The position numbers were made by a program, and so were the translations under genes. From JADFDG01 sp965232985 (GTDB lineage: Bacteria; Pseudomonadota; Gammaproteobacteria; Pseudomonadales; JADFDG01), in assembly GCA_965232985.1 (NCBI GenBank), contig CBDDRC010000013.1, positions 62,001 through 126,000 on the forward strand: 64,000 bases of DNA. The letters are read 5' to 3'. Of the stretch, positions 25,032-33,184 are shown piece by piece. Position 1 is the stretch's first letter. Each line of letters starts with the position of its first letter. The notes below the pieces were generated by a model that worked only from the letters and a program-made list of their open reading frames with translations, was not told where the DNA came from and searched no databases.

Positions 25032-25490
25032 ATGAGCACCAACTTCCAACAACTGCGCCTGCGCCAACTCGATGCGGCCCTGACCCTGTGGCGAGAAGCA
25101 GCGCTGCCGCCGAACCCGGCCACCGGCTGGGTCCGGGCAATCCGCGATGCGCTGGGCATGAGTTCGGCAGCATTGGCCCGCCGCCTTCAGGTGACAGATT
25201 CAGCCGTACGTAAACTGGAACAGGCGGAAGCCACGGATGCCATCACCCTGGGATCGTTGCGCCGGGCTGCAGCCGCCCTCGACTGCGAATTGCAGTACGC
25301 CCTGGTGCCCAGACAAAAACTCGAAACCACCCTGCAAGCCCGTGCCCTGAAAGTTGCGCAAGAGCGCGTGGGTACGGTCGCCCACAGCATGGCGCTGGAA
25401 GATCAGGCCGTGGACAGCAGCCTCACCCGATCACACATCGAGGAGCTGACCAAGACACTGCTCGCCAAACGGACAAGGGATTTGTGGTGA
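25032..25490 (+). CDS. Mobile mystery protein A (HTH regulator/antitoxin-like)
   Basis: 152 residues from ATG 25032. A helix-turn-helix of the XRE type lies at about 45-75 (MSSAALARRLQVTDSAVRKLEQAEATDAITLGSLRR), followed by ALDCELQYALVPRQKLE, the signature of the family named mobile mystery protein A. It overlaps the downstream Fic gene by 3 bases (GTGATGG), the usual layout of this pair. In-frame codons upstream of 25032 run through AT-rich promoter-like sequence and are not used. The pair behaves like a toxin-antitoxin-type mobile module; the HTH partner is presumed to be the repressor and possibly the inhibitor of Fic activity. Confidence 0.88.
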   Translation: MSTNFQQLRLRQLDAALTLWREAALPPNPATGWVRAIRDALGMSSAALARRLQVTDSAVRKLEQAEATDAITLGSLRRAAAALDCELQYALVPRQKLETTLQARALKVAQERVGTVAHSMALEDQAVDSSLTRSHIEELTKTLLAKRTRDLW

Positions 25491-26074
25491 TGGATTTCCA
25501 CTATGCGCCGGGTGCCACGCCACTGGACCCCGATGATGCCGCGGGCCTGATTCCCCGGCACATCGTTACGCAAGGCGAACTCAACGCGTGGGAACAGACC
25601 AACATCCTGGAAGGCGCGCAATGGGCACTCAAACAGAAAAAACGTGAATTGCTGGACGAAACCTTCGTGCGCGAACTGCATCGCCGCATGTTCGGCAAGA
25701 CCTGGAAATGGGCCGGCAGTTTCCGGCAGAGCGACAAGAACATCGGCATCGACTGGCGACAGATTTCCGTGCAATTGAGAAATCTGCTGGATGACATCAA
25801 GGCGCAGATCGCGGGCCAAGCCTACCCGGCCGATGAGTTGGCGCTACGCTTCCATCACCGACTGGTGTGGATACACCCCTTTGCCAACGGCAATGGCCGG
25901 CACGCACGATTGATGGCCGATCTGTTGATCATGCAATTGGGGCAGCCGGCATTTACATGGGGTGGAGAATCGCTGATCAGCGCGAGCGATACACGCAAGG
26001 CGTATCTGGACGCATTGCGGGCGGCGGACGGGCGGGATTACCGACTGCTGCTGACGTTCGCACGCGGCGCATGA
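25490..26074 (+). CDS. Mobile mystery protein B (Fic domain AMP-transferase-like)
   Basis: 194 residues. The complete Fic motif HPFANGNGRHAR starts at His129, so nucleotidyl transfer activity (usually AMPylation) is expected. The N-terminal segment LDPDDAAGLIPRHIVTQGELNAWEQ followed by LHRRMFGKTWKWAGSFRQSDKNIGIDW is typical of mobile mystery protein B. No inhibitory (S/T)xxxE(G/N) helix is obvious within it, so inhibition would have to come from the HTH partner. AAGGGA precedes the ATG at 25490, which shares its first base with the TGA of the HTH gene. An intact active site implies this is not a relic. Confidence 0.9.
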   Translation: MDFHYAPGATPLDPDDAAGLIPRHIVTQGELNAWEQTNILEGAQWALKQKKRELLDETFVRELHRRMFGKTWKWAGSFRQSDKNIGIDWRQISVQLRNLLDDIKAQIAGQAYPADELALRFHHRLVWIHPFANGNGRHARLMADLLIMQLGQPAFTWGGESLISASDTRKAYLDALRAADGRDYRLLLTFARGA

Positions 26075-26110
26075 GGAGTGAATTTCCCTCTGGTGTTTCT
26101 TCTGAAGTAA

Positions 26111-26145
26111 AAGCAAAACGCCCGGCAGTGCCGGGCGTTGTCGTT
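26111..26145 (-). terminator. Bidirectional terminator between Fic and ParE genes
   Basis: An 11-bp perfect inverted repeat (AACGCCCGGCA/TGCCGGGCGTT) lies between two convergent transcription units. On the minus strand the stem runs into TTTTGCTTTTA, a good terminator for the ParE operon; on the plus strand TGTCGTTTTG follows, a weaker tail for the Fic operon. Confidence 0.8.
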
Positions 26146-26159
26146 TTGTTCCTCTGGAT

Positions 26160-26459
26160 TTACTGCTCTCGCGGAATCTCATCCGGCTGCAGGTCGCGGC
26201 GCTTGTGGACCACGGCGAGCACGTCGATGTGTTCGGCCTTGATCTCGTAGAGGATGCGGTAGGAGTAGAGCGGGATCTCGCGCAACGTCTCTTCGTTCAG
26301 TTCCGGCACCATGCGACCGATGCGCGGCACCTGATCGAGCCCGAGGGTCTTGCGGACCAACGCGTCGACAACGCGCTTGGCGTAGATCGGTGAGTCCTGG
26401 GCGATGTAGTCGTGAATGTGGCGAAGCTGAGCCTTGGCGTGGTCGGTCCACTTCACCAT
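26160..26459 (-). CDS. RelE/ParE-family toxin
   Basis: 99 residues with the ParE fold pattern: MVKWTDHAKAQLRHIHDYIAQDSPIYAKRVVDAL (two N-terminal helices), PRIGRMVPELNEETLREIPLYSYRILYEI and a final strand (HIDVLAVVHKRRDL). ParE proteins of this kind poison DNA gyrase; RelE-type mRNA cleavage is less likely given the sequence style but not excluded. Its start overlaps the upstream antitoxin gene by 7 bp. Last gene of the three-gene module XRE - antitoxin - toxin. Confidence 0.87.
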   Translation of the reverse strand: MVKWTDHAKAQLRHIHDYIAQDSPIYAKRVVDALVRKTLGLDQVPRIGRMVPELNEETLREIPLYSYRILYEIKAEHIDVLAVVHKRRDLQPDEIPREQ

Positions 26460-26638
26460 GTCTGGATGTCTCGCAGCAGTTGTTCTGCCGGCGTGGTTTT
26501 ACCTTGTTCGGCGTCCTGCTGGCCGCGGCGGATGTTCTCCAGCACGTAGAGCCTGTACATGATCTCTTCGGTGTTGACGGAGTCCGGCAGGCGGGCAATG
26601 GCTTCGAGTGCTTCCTGTTTGGCGCTGTGCGTTTGCAT
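26453..26638 (-). CDS. Small antitoxin of the ParE module
   Basis: 61 residues, acidic and helical (QEALEAIARLPDSVNTEEIMYRLYVLENIRRGQQDAEQGKTTPAEQLL). The EEIMYRLYVLExIRRG core is known from short addiction-module antitoxins paired with ParE-type toxins. It lacks a visible DNA-binding motif, which would explain the presence of the XRE gene 16 bp upstream as the transcriptional regulator. It overlaps the toxin start by 7 bp, giving coupled translation. Confidence 0.8.
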   Translation of the reverse strand: MQTHSAKQEALEAIARLPDSVNTEEIMYRLYVLENIRRGQQDAEQGKTTPAEQLLRDIQTW

Positions 26639-26654
26639 GGTGACCTCCTCTTTT

Positions 26655-26984
26655 TTAGTTGCCCAGGCGTGCGGCTTCCCGTTGCCGCGCGTCGGGCGTG
26701 AAATCTTTTAACGCTTCAAACCGCAGCAGGAAATTCTCGTCCGGCCCGCGGGCGTTGTCGTCACCGAAAACGAGCGAGCCGAGGCTGACGCGCAGGGCCT
26801 TGGCGAGTTTGGTGAGCGTTTCCAGGGTGGGCTGCGCGCTGCCGGCTTCGTAGCGGCGAATCTGGTTGACGTGAATGCTGACGGCGTCGGCCAGTGCTTG
26901 CCGGGTGAGGTTCTGCTCGCGCCGCAGCTGGATGAGTCGGGCAAGGAAATCCATAGGGAGTGACCATCGAGTTGAAAACCCCAT
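26655..26984 (-). CDS. XRE-family HTH regulator of the ParE module
   Basis: 109 residues from ATG 26984, which has GGGAG about 10 bp upstream; the family start would be the internal ATG at 26954 (MDFLARLIQLRREQ), which lacks a ribosome-binding site. The HTH_3 domain occupies about 14-68 (LTRQALADAVSIHVNQIRRYEAGSAQPTLETLTKLAKAL). The C-terminal part is shorter than in related regulators. Sixteen bp separate it from the antitoxin gene, so the three genes are one operon, with the regulator first. It probably binds the dyad at 27020-27039. Confidence 0.85.
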   Translation of the reverse strand: MGFSTRWSLPMDFLARLIQLRREQNLTRQALADAVSIHVNQIRRYEAGSAQPTLETLTKLAKALRVSLGSLVFGDDNARGPDENFLLRFEALKDFTPDARQREAARLGN

Positions 26985-27012
26985 GACTGTATGTCTCCCC
27001 CACAGAATGCTG

Positions 27013-27042
27013 TTGACGTATAGACAGTATGGTGTCTATAAA
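27013..27042. promoter_or_regulatory. Operator dyad with overlapping divergent promoters
   Basis: ATAGACA-GTATGG-TGTCTAT (27020-27039) is a perfect 7-bp dyad. On the plus strand it sits exactly between TTGACG (27013-27018) and CTATAA (27036-27041), spacer 17. On the minus strand TTGTTT and TATACG, also 17 bp apart, flank it and point to the XRE gene. A bound regulator would shut both. The plus-strand promoter has no gene before the terminator at 27087. Confidence 0.6.
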
Positions 27043-27086
27043 CAAAACACAATACTGGTTAAGCTCTTCGATAAGAAAGCCCCGCC

Positions 27087-27110
27087 AACCCCGCCTTGCG
27101 CGGGGTTTTT
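27087..27110 (+). terminator. Terminator downstream of the orphan promoter
   Basis: AACCCCGC, CTTGC loop, GCGGGGTTTTT: an 8-bp stem followed by five T. On the plus strand it would end any transcript from the promoter at 27013-27041 after about 60 nt. On the minus strand it may serve nspC, whose stop lies 233 bp to the right. Confidence 0.8.
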
Positions 27111-27342
27111 CGTATGCGATCCACGATCGCCGTCTGTAGCGCCTTGCCGATTTGGTAACGCTGCGCTTTTCATTTCGGAGAAGCGTTCATGCCCAAATCA
27201 GCAAATTTGGCTTTGAAAGCCGGCGAGTGGTTACGACGGGTTCTTCTGGTCATATCTTGCTCCGGTTATCACGAGGCATCTCTTGCCTCGACAGAGCAGG
27301 GAATCCACTTATCCGGCTGTGCAGATTTCCGGGACCACTTCT

Positions 27343-28518
27343 TCACGACAACCGGTTACGGAAATCGTCATAACCAAAGTGCCGGACAACGCGCAGGTCC
27401 TTGCCGTTCCAGATGGCGATATCGGGGTGCCGCACGCCATTGAACATCGTGGTTTTCACCATCGTGTAGTGCGCCATGTCGGCGAACACCAGGCGATCGC
27501 CCGGCTTGAGCGGCTGCGGAAATGACCAGTCGCCAATCACATCGCCGGCAAGGCACGTCATGCCGCCCAGGCGATAGGTGTAGTCAAAATCACCGGCAAT
27601 GCCAGCACCGTGTATTGTCGGCCGATACGGCATTTCCAGCACGTCGGGCATGTGCGCGGTGGCGGAGGTATCGAGAATCGCCAACGGCATGCCATTCTCG
27701 ATGACGTCCATGACGCTCGCTACCAACACGCCGGTATTCAATCCCACCGCTTCCCCGGGCTCCAGATATACATGTTCCAAATTCGGGTACCGGGCGAGCA
27801 GGCCGTTGAGCGTTTCCACCAACAGGTCCATGTTGTAGCCGGGCTTGGTGATGTGATGGCCGCCGCCGCAGTTCAACCAGCGCACCTTGCGCAACACGTC
27901 ACCGAAATTCTTCTCGAGATGCCCGATGACGCGCGCCAGGGTTTCCGCGCCCTGCTGGCACATCACATGAAAATGCAGGCCGTCGAGCTCATCGATAATG
28001 CTGTCGACATCGGCGCTACGCCGGCTGCCCAACCTCGAGAATGGCGCGCAAGGGTTGTACAGATCGGTCTCCACCTCGCTGTAGCCGGGATTCACGCGCA
28101 GCGCGATTTCCACTTTCCTGCCGCAGCCACGCACCGCCGCCAGATGCTTGCGCAATTGCCCTGGCGAATTAAAAACAATGTGATCCGACAACGACAGCGT
28201 CTCGGCCATTTCTGCAGCCGTGAACGCCGGCGCGTAGGTATGCACTTCCTTGCCGAATTCCTCGCGCGCCAGGCGCGCTTCGAGCGGCCCGGATGCACAG
28301 CAGCCGTCCAGATGCGGGCGCAGCACATCGAAGGTGCTCCACATGGCAAAGCCCTTCAATGCGAGCAACACCTTTGCCTTCGGTACACGATCACGTACCG
28401 AAGCGATTAATTTCGCGTTGCGCTCAAGCAGGCGCGTATCGACGACGAAACACGGCGTTGCCACGGAATCCCAGTCGAGATCCGTGATCGCGGTTTCGGG
28501 AATGATGTCGTAGGCCAT
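27343..28518 (-). CDS. nspC: Carboxynorspermidine/carboxyspermidine decarboxylase
   Basis: 391 residues. A PLP-dependent, alanine-racemase-fold decarboxylase that converts carboxy(nor)spermidine to (nor)spermidine, the last step of the polyamine route that does not use SAM. PLP lysine is K55 (LLALKGFAMW). Other landmarks are FHVMCQQGAETL, NCGGGHHITKPGYN (glycine-rich phosphate loop) and YLEPGEAVG. Length is normal (about 380-390). The dehydrogenase making its substrate is 15 bp upstream in the same operon. The 230 bp downstream, to the terminator at 27087, hold no gene I can support. Confidence 0.95.
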   Translation of the reverse strand: MAYDIIPETAITDLDWDSVATPCFVVDTRLLERNAKLIASVRDRVPKAKVLLALKGFAMWSTFDVLRPHLDGCCASGPLEARLAREEFGKEVHTYAPAFTAAEMAETLSLSDHIVFNSPGQLRKHLAAVRGCGRKVEIALRVNPGYSEVETDLYNPCAPFSRLGSRRSADVDSIIDELDGLHFHVMCQQGAETLARVIGHLEKNFGDVLRKVRWLNCGGGHHITKPGYNMDLLVETLNGLLARYPNLEHVYLEPGEAVGLNTGVLVASVMDVIENGMPLAILDTSATAHMPDVLEMPYRPTIHGAGIAGDFDYTYRLGGMTCLAGDVIGDWSFPQPLKPGDRLVFADMAHYTMVKTTMFNGVRHPDIAIWNGKDLRVVRHFGYDDFRNRLS

Positions 28519-28533
28519 GATGGCGGAAAAAAA

Positions 28534-29739
28534 TCAGACCGGCAGCGGGCCATCGGGATAGGTCTCCACCCACGGCAGACCCAACCCGCCGATTTGCGCC
28601 ATGAACGGCGCCGGGTCGAACTCCTCCACGTTCCACACGCCGGGTTTTTTCCATACGCCTTCGAGCAATAATTTAGCGCCCAGCACCGCCGGCACGGCCG
28701 TGGTGTAACTGATCGCCTGCGAGCGCACTTCTTTCCAGCAGGCCGCATGGTCGCAAACGTTGTAAATATAGTAGCGCTTGAACTTGCCGTCCTTGCGGCC
28801 TTCAATCCAGCAACCGATGTTGGTCTTGCCGGTGTAGTTCTCGCCCAGCTCTTCGGGTTTCGGCAGTACCGCCTTCAGGAACTGCAGCGGCACGATTTCG
28901 CGGCCTTCATAGATGATCGGCTTGATGGACGTCATGCCGACGTTGCCGAGCACGCGCAGGTGCGTAAGATATTCCTGGCCAAAAGTCATCCAGAAACGCA
29001 GGCGCTTCACACCCTTGATGTTTTGCGCGAGGGATTCCAGTTCCTCGTGATACATCAGGTACATATCCTTCACGCCGCATTGAGCGAAATCGAACGGCGT
29101 GAACACCGACAGCGGATCGGTTTCCTTCCACTCGCCCTTGTCGAAATAACGGCCGCGCTGAGTGATCTCGCGGATATTGATTTCCGGATTGAAGTTGGTG
29201 GCGAACGCCTTGCCATGGCTGCCGGCGTTGCAGTCCATGATGTCGATGGTGTCGATCTCATCGAAGTGCTGCTGCGCCGCCCAAGCGCAGTAGATGTTGG
29301 TCTGCCCCGGATCGAATCCGCAACCGAGTATGGCGGTAAGGCCCGCCTTCGCGAAGCGCTCGCGGTACGCCCACTGCCAGTGGTACTCGAATTTGGCAAC
29401 ATCGGGCGGCTCGTAGTTGGCCGTATCGAGGTAGTGCGTGCCGGTTTCCAGGCAGGCATCCATGATCGCCAGATCCTGATACGGCAGCGCAACGTTGATC
29501 ACCAGTTTTGGCTTGAATTGCTTGATCAACGCGACGGTGTTTTGGGGGTCATCGGCATCAAGCGCGGCAGTTTGAATCGTGCGGCCGTGCATCTCCTTGA
29601 CCTGGGCGGCAATGGCATCGCATTTCGAACGGGTGCGGCTGGCAAGCATGATTTCCGTAAACGTGTCAGGCAGCATCGCGCACTTGTGCACGACCACGCC
29701 GCCAACACCACCGGCACCGATGATAAGAACCTTGGACAT
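28534..29739 (-). CDS. Carboxynorspermidine synthase (saccharopine dehydrogenase family)
   Basis: 401 residues. The N-terminal NADP-binding Rossmann fold (KVLIIGAGGVGGVVVHKCA, with GAGGVGG at about 8-14) is followed by the family body (HYLDTANYEPPDV, GCGFDPGQTN, NFNPEINIREITQRGRYF). Together with nspC downstream it is diagnostic for the pathway that reductively condenses L-aspartate beta-semialdehyde with a diamine (putrescine or diaminopropane) and then decarboxylates. The aspartate semialdehyde dehydrogenase gene lies in this same window (42495) but in a separate operon. Alternative: a plain saccharopine dehydrogenase-like enzyme; the nspC neighbour argues against that. Confidence 0.92.
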   Translation of the reverse strand: MSKVLIIGAGGVGGVVVHKCAMLPDTFTEIMLASRTRSKCDAIAAQVKEMHGRTIQTAALDADDPQNTVALIKQFKPKLVINVALPYQDLAIMDACLETGTHYLDTANYEPPDVAKFEYHWQWAYRERFAKAGLTAILGCGFDPGQTNIYCAWAAQQHFDEIDTIDIMDCNAGSHGKAFATNFNPEINIREITQRGRYFDKGEWKETDPLSVFTPFDFAQCGVKDMYLMYHEELESLAQNIKGVKRLRFWMTFGQEYLTHLRVLGNVGMTSIKPIIYEGREIVPLQFLKAVLPKPEELGENYTGKTNIGCWIEGRKDGKFKRYYIYNVCDHAACWKEVRSQAISYTTAVPAVLGAKLLLEGVWKKPGVWNVEEFDPAPFMAQIGGLGLPWVETYPDGPLPV

Positions 29740-29820
29740 TTTTCTCCCCTTGAGCTCAGGTGTTGCAGAAATGAATGCGGGCGCGACGACTGGCGCATCA
29801 ACAGGACAGGCAGACCAACA

Positions 29821-31035
29821 TCAAAGCGCCGCGCAGCCGCGTGCCAGATCGGCCTTGATGTCTTCCACATCCTCAAGGCCGATGGAAATGCGGATCAGGT
29901 TTTCCGTCACGCCCATCCGCGCCCGGTCGTCATCGCTCACCCGGCCGTGGGTGGTCGAGGCCGGATGGGTGATCGTGCTGCGCACGTCGCCAAGGTTGGC
30001 AGTAATTGATAACAGTTGTGTGGCATCGATAAATCGCCACGCCGCCGCCCGGCCTTCGCCGTCCCTGCCCTGCACGCGAAACGACAGCACGCCACTGTAA
30101 AGGCCACGCTGCTGCTGCTTCGCCAGGGCGTGATGCGGGCTATCAGGCAGGCCCGCATAAAACACCTGGCTGATGCCCGGCTGCACATGCAGCCACTGGG
30201 CCACCGCCAACGCGGCGCGCGAATGCGCTTCCATGCGCAAGCGCAGGGTTTCAAGGCCCTTGAGAAACACCCAGGCATTGAACGGACTCATGGTCGGCCC
30301 TGCCGAGCGCAGGAAGGCGAACACCTCGGCCATATCCGTCTTGTTGCCGACCACGGCGCCACCCAGACAGCGGCCCTGGCCGTCGAGATACTTGGTGGCC
30401 GAATGCACAACGATGTGCGCGCCGAGTGCGAGCGGTTGCTGCAGCGCCGGCGTGCACAGGCAGTTGTCGACCACCAGTTTTGCGCCGTGCTGCTCGGCCA
30501 GCGTTGCCAGCCGGCGGATATCGGCAACATCGCCCAGCGGATTCGATGGCGATTCGATAAACAGCAACCGGGTGTTCGGCTTGATGGCCTGCGCCCAGCC
30601 AGCGTAATCGGTGAGATCGACAAACGTTGCCTGCACACCGAACTTGCCGAAATATTTGTTCAACAACACCGGAATGGTGCCAAACACGTTGCGCGAGCAG
30701 ACGATGTGATCGCCCTGCTGCGTCAACGCCGCAAAGGTGGCAAGAATAGCCGCCATGCCCGAAGCAAATGCCACGCACTGCTCGCCGCCTTCCAAGGCGG
30801 CAAGGCGCTGTTCAAAACTCGACACCGTGGGATTGGTGAAGCGCGAATAGATCGGCCCCGGCTCGGTGCCGGCAAAGCGCGCCGCCGCTTCGGCCGCACT
30901 GCGGTAGGCGAAGCTCGAGGTCAGGAAGATCGGATCCCCGTGCGATTGCAAGTCCGTGCGCAATTCGCCCTCGCGAACGGCGAGGGTGTCGAAACGAGGC
31001 GCAGCAGAACGAGGAGCGTCGTTGTCGTGATTCAC
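29821..31035 (-). CDS. metZ: O-succinylhomoserine sulfhydrylase
   Basis: 404 residues, Cys/Met metabolism PLP-dependent family, forming homocysteine from O-succinylhomoserine and sulfide. PLP lysine K215 (HSATKYLDGQGR); the phosphate-binding YSRFTNPT and SGMAAI motifs are in place. The start is 4 bp after the purF stop, the same purF-metZ order seen in Pseudomonas, which supports metZ rather than a cystathionine synthase or lyase. Cytosolic, methionine biosynthesis by direct sulfhydrylation. Confidence 0.94.
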   Translation of the reverse strand: MNHDNDAPRSAAPRFDTLAVREGELRTDLQSHGDPIFLTSSFAYRSAAEAAARFAGTEPGPIYSRFTNPTVSSFEQRLAALEGGEQCVAFASGMAAILATFAALTQQGDHIVCSRNVFGTIPVLLNKYFGKFGVQATFVDLTDYAGWAQAIKPNTRLLFIESPSNPLGDVADIRRLATLAEQHGAKLVVDNCLCTPALQQPLALGAHIVVHSATKYLDGQGRCLGGAVVGNKTDMAEVFAFLRSAGPTMSPFNAWVFLKGLETLRLRMEAHSRAALAVAQWLHVQPGISQVFYAGLPDSPHHALAKQQQRGLYSGVLSFRVQGRDGEGRAAAWRFIDATQLLSITANLGDVRSTITHPASTTHGRVSDDDRARMGVTENLIRISIGLEDVEDIKADLARGCAAL

Positions 31036-31039
31036 GGGA

Positions 31040-32557
31040 TCACCGCGTAATGTGAAGGTCCATCTGCATCAGCGCCAGTTCGCGGTCGCGCTCGGCCTTG
31101 ACGGCGTCGTTGCGCGAGCGCTCCAGCCCCTGGAAATATTCGCGATTCACATCGCCGGTGATGTACTCACCGTCGAACACGCTGCACTCAAAATCGTCGA
31201 TATCCTGGTTACCATCGCGGCAAGCTGCGATCAGATCGGCCAGATCCTGATAAATCAGGCCGTCCGCGCCGATCAACCGGCAGATTTCCTCAACCGTGCG
31301 GTTGTTGTGCGCAATCAGCTCGTTCGCCACCGGCATATCAATGCCATACACGTTCGGAAAACGCACCGGTGGCGCCGCCGACGCGAAATACACTTTCTTC
31401 GCACCGGCTTCACGCGCCATCTGCACGATCTGCTTGCAGGTGGTGCCGCGCACAATCGAATCGTCCACGAGCAGCACCGTCTTGCCGGCAAATTCCATCT
31501 CGATGGCATTCAACTTCTGGCGCACCGATTTACGGCGCTGATTCTGCCCGGGCATGATGAACGTGCGACCGATGTAGCGGTTCTTGATGAAGCCTTCGCG
31601 GTACTTCACATTCAGGCTGTTCGCCAGCTCCAGCGCCGCCGTGCGACTGGTGTCCGGAATTGGAATGACCACGTTGATACCATGATCCGGCCACTCGCGC
31701 TTGATCTTCTCGGCCAGGTATTCGCCCATGCGCATCCGTGCCTTGTAGACAGAAATGCCATCGATAATCGAATCCGGTCGCGCCAGATAAACGTGCTCGA
31801 AGATGCAGGGCACCAGGTGCGGGTTTTCCGCGCACTGCTTGGTATACACCACGCCACGCTGATCGATGAAAATTGCCTCGCCTGGCGCAACGTCGCGGAT
31901 GATGGTAAAGCCCAGCGCCGACAGCGCCACACTCTCGGATGCCATCATGTATTCCGGGCCGCTCTCGGTCATGCGCTCGCCATAGCACAACGGCCGAATG
32001 CCGTGCGGATCGCGAAAACCGAGGATGCCGTGGCCGGTAATCATCGCCACCACGGCATAGGCACCTTTGCAGCGGCGGTGCACACTGCCAACCGCAGCGA
32101 AAATGTCATCCGCGTTCGGGGAAAACTTGCCCAACTGCTGCAACTCGTGGGCAAACACGTTCAACAACACTTCGGAATCCGAGGTGGTGTTGATATGGCG
32201 CAGATCGGCCTCGTACACCTGGCGGGCGAGCAGATCGGCATTGGTGAGATTGCCGTTGTGCGCCAGTGTGATGCCATATGGCGAGTTCACGTAGAACGGT
32301 TGCGCCTCGGCAGCACTCGATGAACCGGCAGTCGGGTAGCGCACGTGGCCGATGCCGATATTGCCTTCCAAGCGCTGCATGTGGCGCGTGTGGAAGACGT
32401 CGCGCACCATGCCGTTTTCCTTGCGCAGGTGCAGTTTGCCGCCATCGCTGGTGACGATGCCGGCAGCGTCCTGGCCGCGATGCTGCAAGAGCGTCAGGGC
32501 GTCATAAATAGTCTGGTTGACCGGCGAGCGCCCGACGATACCGACGATGCCACACAT
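31040..32557 (-). CDS. purF: Amidophosphoribosyltransferase PurF
   Basis: 505 residues; catalyses the first step of purine synthesis (PRPP plus glutamine to phosphoribosylamine). The N-terminal nucleophile Cys2 is present (MCGIVGIVG), with the type II glutamine amidotransferase domain to about residue 230 and a C-terminal phosphoribosyltransferase domain with the PRPP loop VLLVDDSIVRGTT. Located between cvpA and metZ, as in Pseudomonas and E. coli (cvpA-purF). Confidence 0.98.
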   Translation of the reverse strand: MCGIVGIVGRSPVNQTIYDALTLLQHRGQDAAGIVTSDGGKLHLRKENGMVRDVFHTRHMQRLEGNIGIGHVRYPTAGSSSAAEAQPFYVNSPYGITLAHNGNLTNADLLARQVYEADLRHINTTSDSEVLLNVFAHELQQLGKFSPNADDIFAAVGSVHRRCKGAYAVVAMITGHGILGFRDPHGIRPLCYGERMTESGPEYMMASESVALSALGFTIIRDVAPGEAIFIDQRGVVYTKQCAENPHLVPCIFEHVYLARPDSIIDGISVYKARMRMGEYLAEKIKREWPDHGINVVIPIPDTSRTAALELANSLNVKYREGFIKNRYIGRTFIMPGQNQRRKSVRQKLNAIEMEFAGKTVLLVDDSIVRGTTCKQIVQMAREAGAKKVYFASAAPPVRFPNVYGIDMPVANELIAHNNRTVEEICRLIGADGLIYQDLADLIAACRDGNQDIDDFECSVFDGEYITGDVNREYFQGLERSRNDAVKAERDRELALMQMDLHITR

Positions 32558-32581
32558 GAGCCTTATTCTCCCGGTTCGTAT

Positions 32582-33079
32582 TCAGCCACTGATGAAGTGC
32601 GCCACTGTGTTGGCAGCCTGGTGCGTCCAGCCCTCGAACAGGACCAGGTGCGGAATGAGCAACGACTGCTGCCACCACCCTTCATTGGCAAGCCAGCGCG
32701 ACGTGAAGGCAACCGCCACGATCACCATAAGTATCCCGCGCGAAAATCCGAACGCCATACCCAACAGCCGATCGCCAAACGAGAACGCCGAGCCGCGCAC
32801 TGCGGCGCCGAGCATATGCGCAACCAGCATGCCGACTATCAGGATCACCAGAAACAGGCTGGCAAATGCCGTCAGTTCGCGCAATTCGGGATTATCGACA
32901 CTGCCGATGAATATGGCCGCAAGCGACGGCGACAGCACCTGGGCACCGAAGACGGCAACCACCCAGGTGGCAAGGGACAGTGATTCACGCGTGAACCCGC
33001 GCAGCACGCTGAACAACGCCGAAACCGCGATAACGCAAACGATGGCCCAGTCGGCGGCATTCATGTCGGCGGCGTTCAT
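32582..33079 (-). CDS. cvpA: CvpA family membrane protein
   Basis: 165 residues, or 160 from the second Met (33064): the first 15 bp, encoding MNAAD, are tandemly duplicated, so the start is ambiguous. Four hydrophobic helices (WAIVCVIAVSALFSVLRGF; LATWVVAVFGAQVL; ASLFLVILIVGMLVAHML; GMAFGFSRGILMVIVAVAF) with the family motif RGFTRESLSL. CvpA was named for colicin V production but is a general inner membrane protein linked to envelope homeostasis. Followed by purF after 24 bp. Confidence 0.93.
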   Translation of the reverse strand: MNAADMNAADWAIVCVIAVSALFSVLRGFTRESLSLATWVVAVFGAQVLSPSLAAIFIGSVDNPELRELTAFASLFLVILIVGMLVAHMLGAAVRGSAFSFGDRLLGMAFGFSRGILMVIVAVAFTSRWLANEGWWQQSLLIPHLVLFEGWTHQAANTVAHFISG

Positions 33080-33184
33080 GTCGGCGATGCGGCCCGTCTG
33101 CTCGGATCCGAAACCAGGGAAGGTGCGTGAGGCGCGCGATCTTACCAGAGCAGCACGGTCGTCAACAGCACGGAAAATCCCGGC

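Noticed and set aside
27189..27443. Small plus-strand open frame (MPKSANLALKAGEWLRRV...)
   Set aside because: It runs antisense into nspC. The N-terminus vaguely resembles repeated intergenic frames in other bacteria, but I could not support a gene or an IS remnant.
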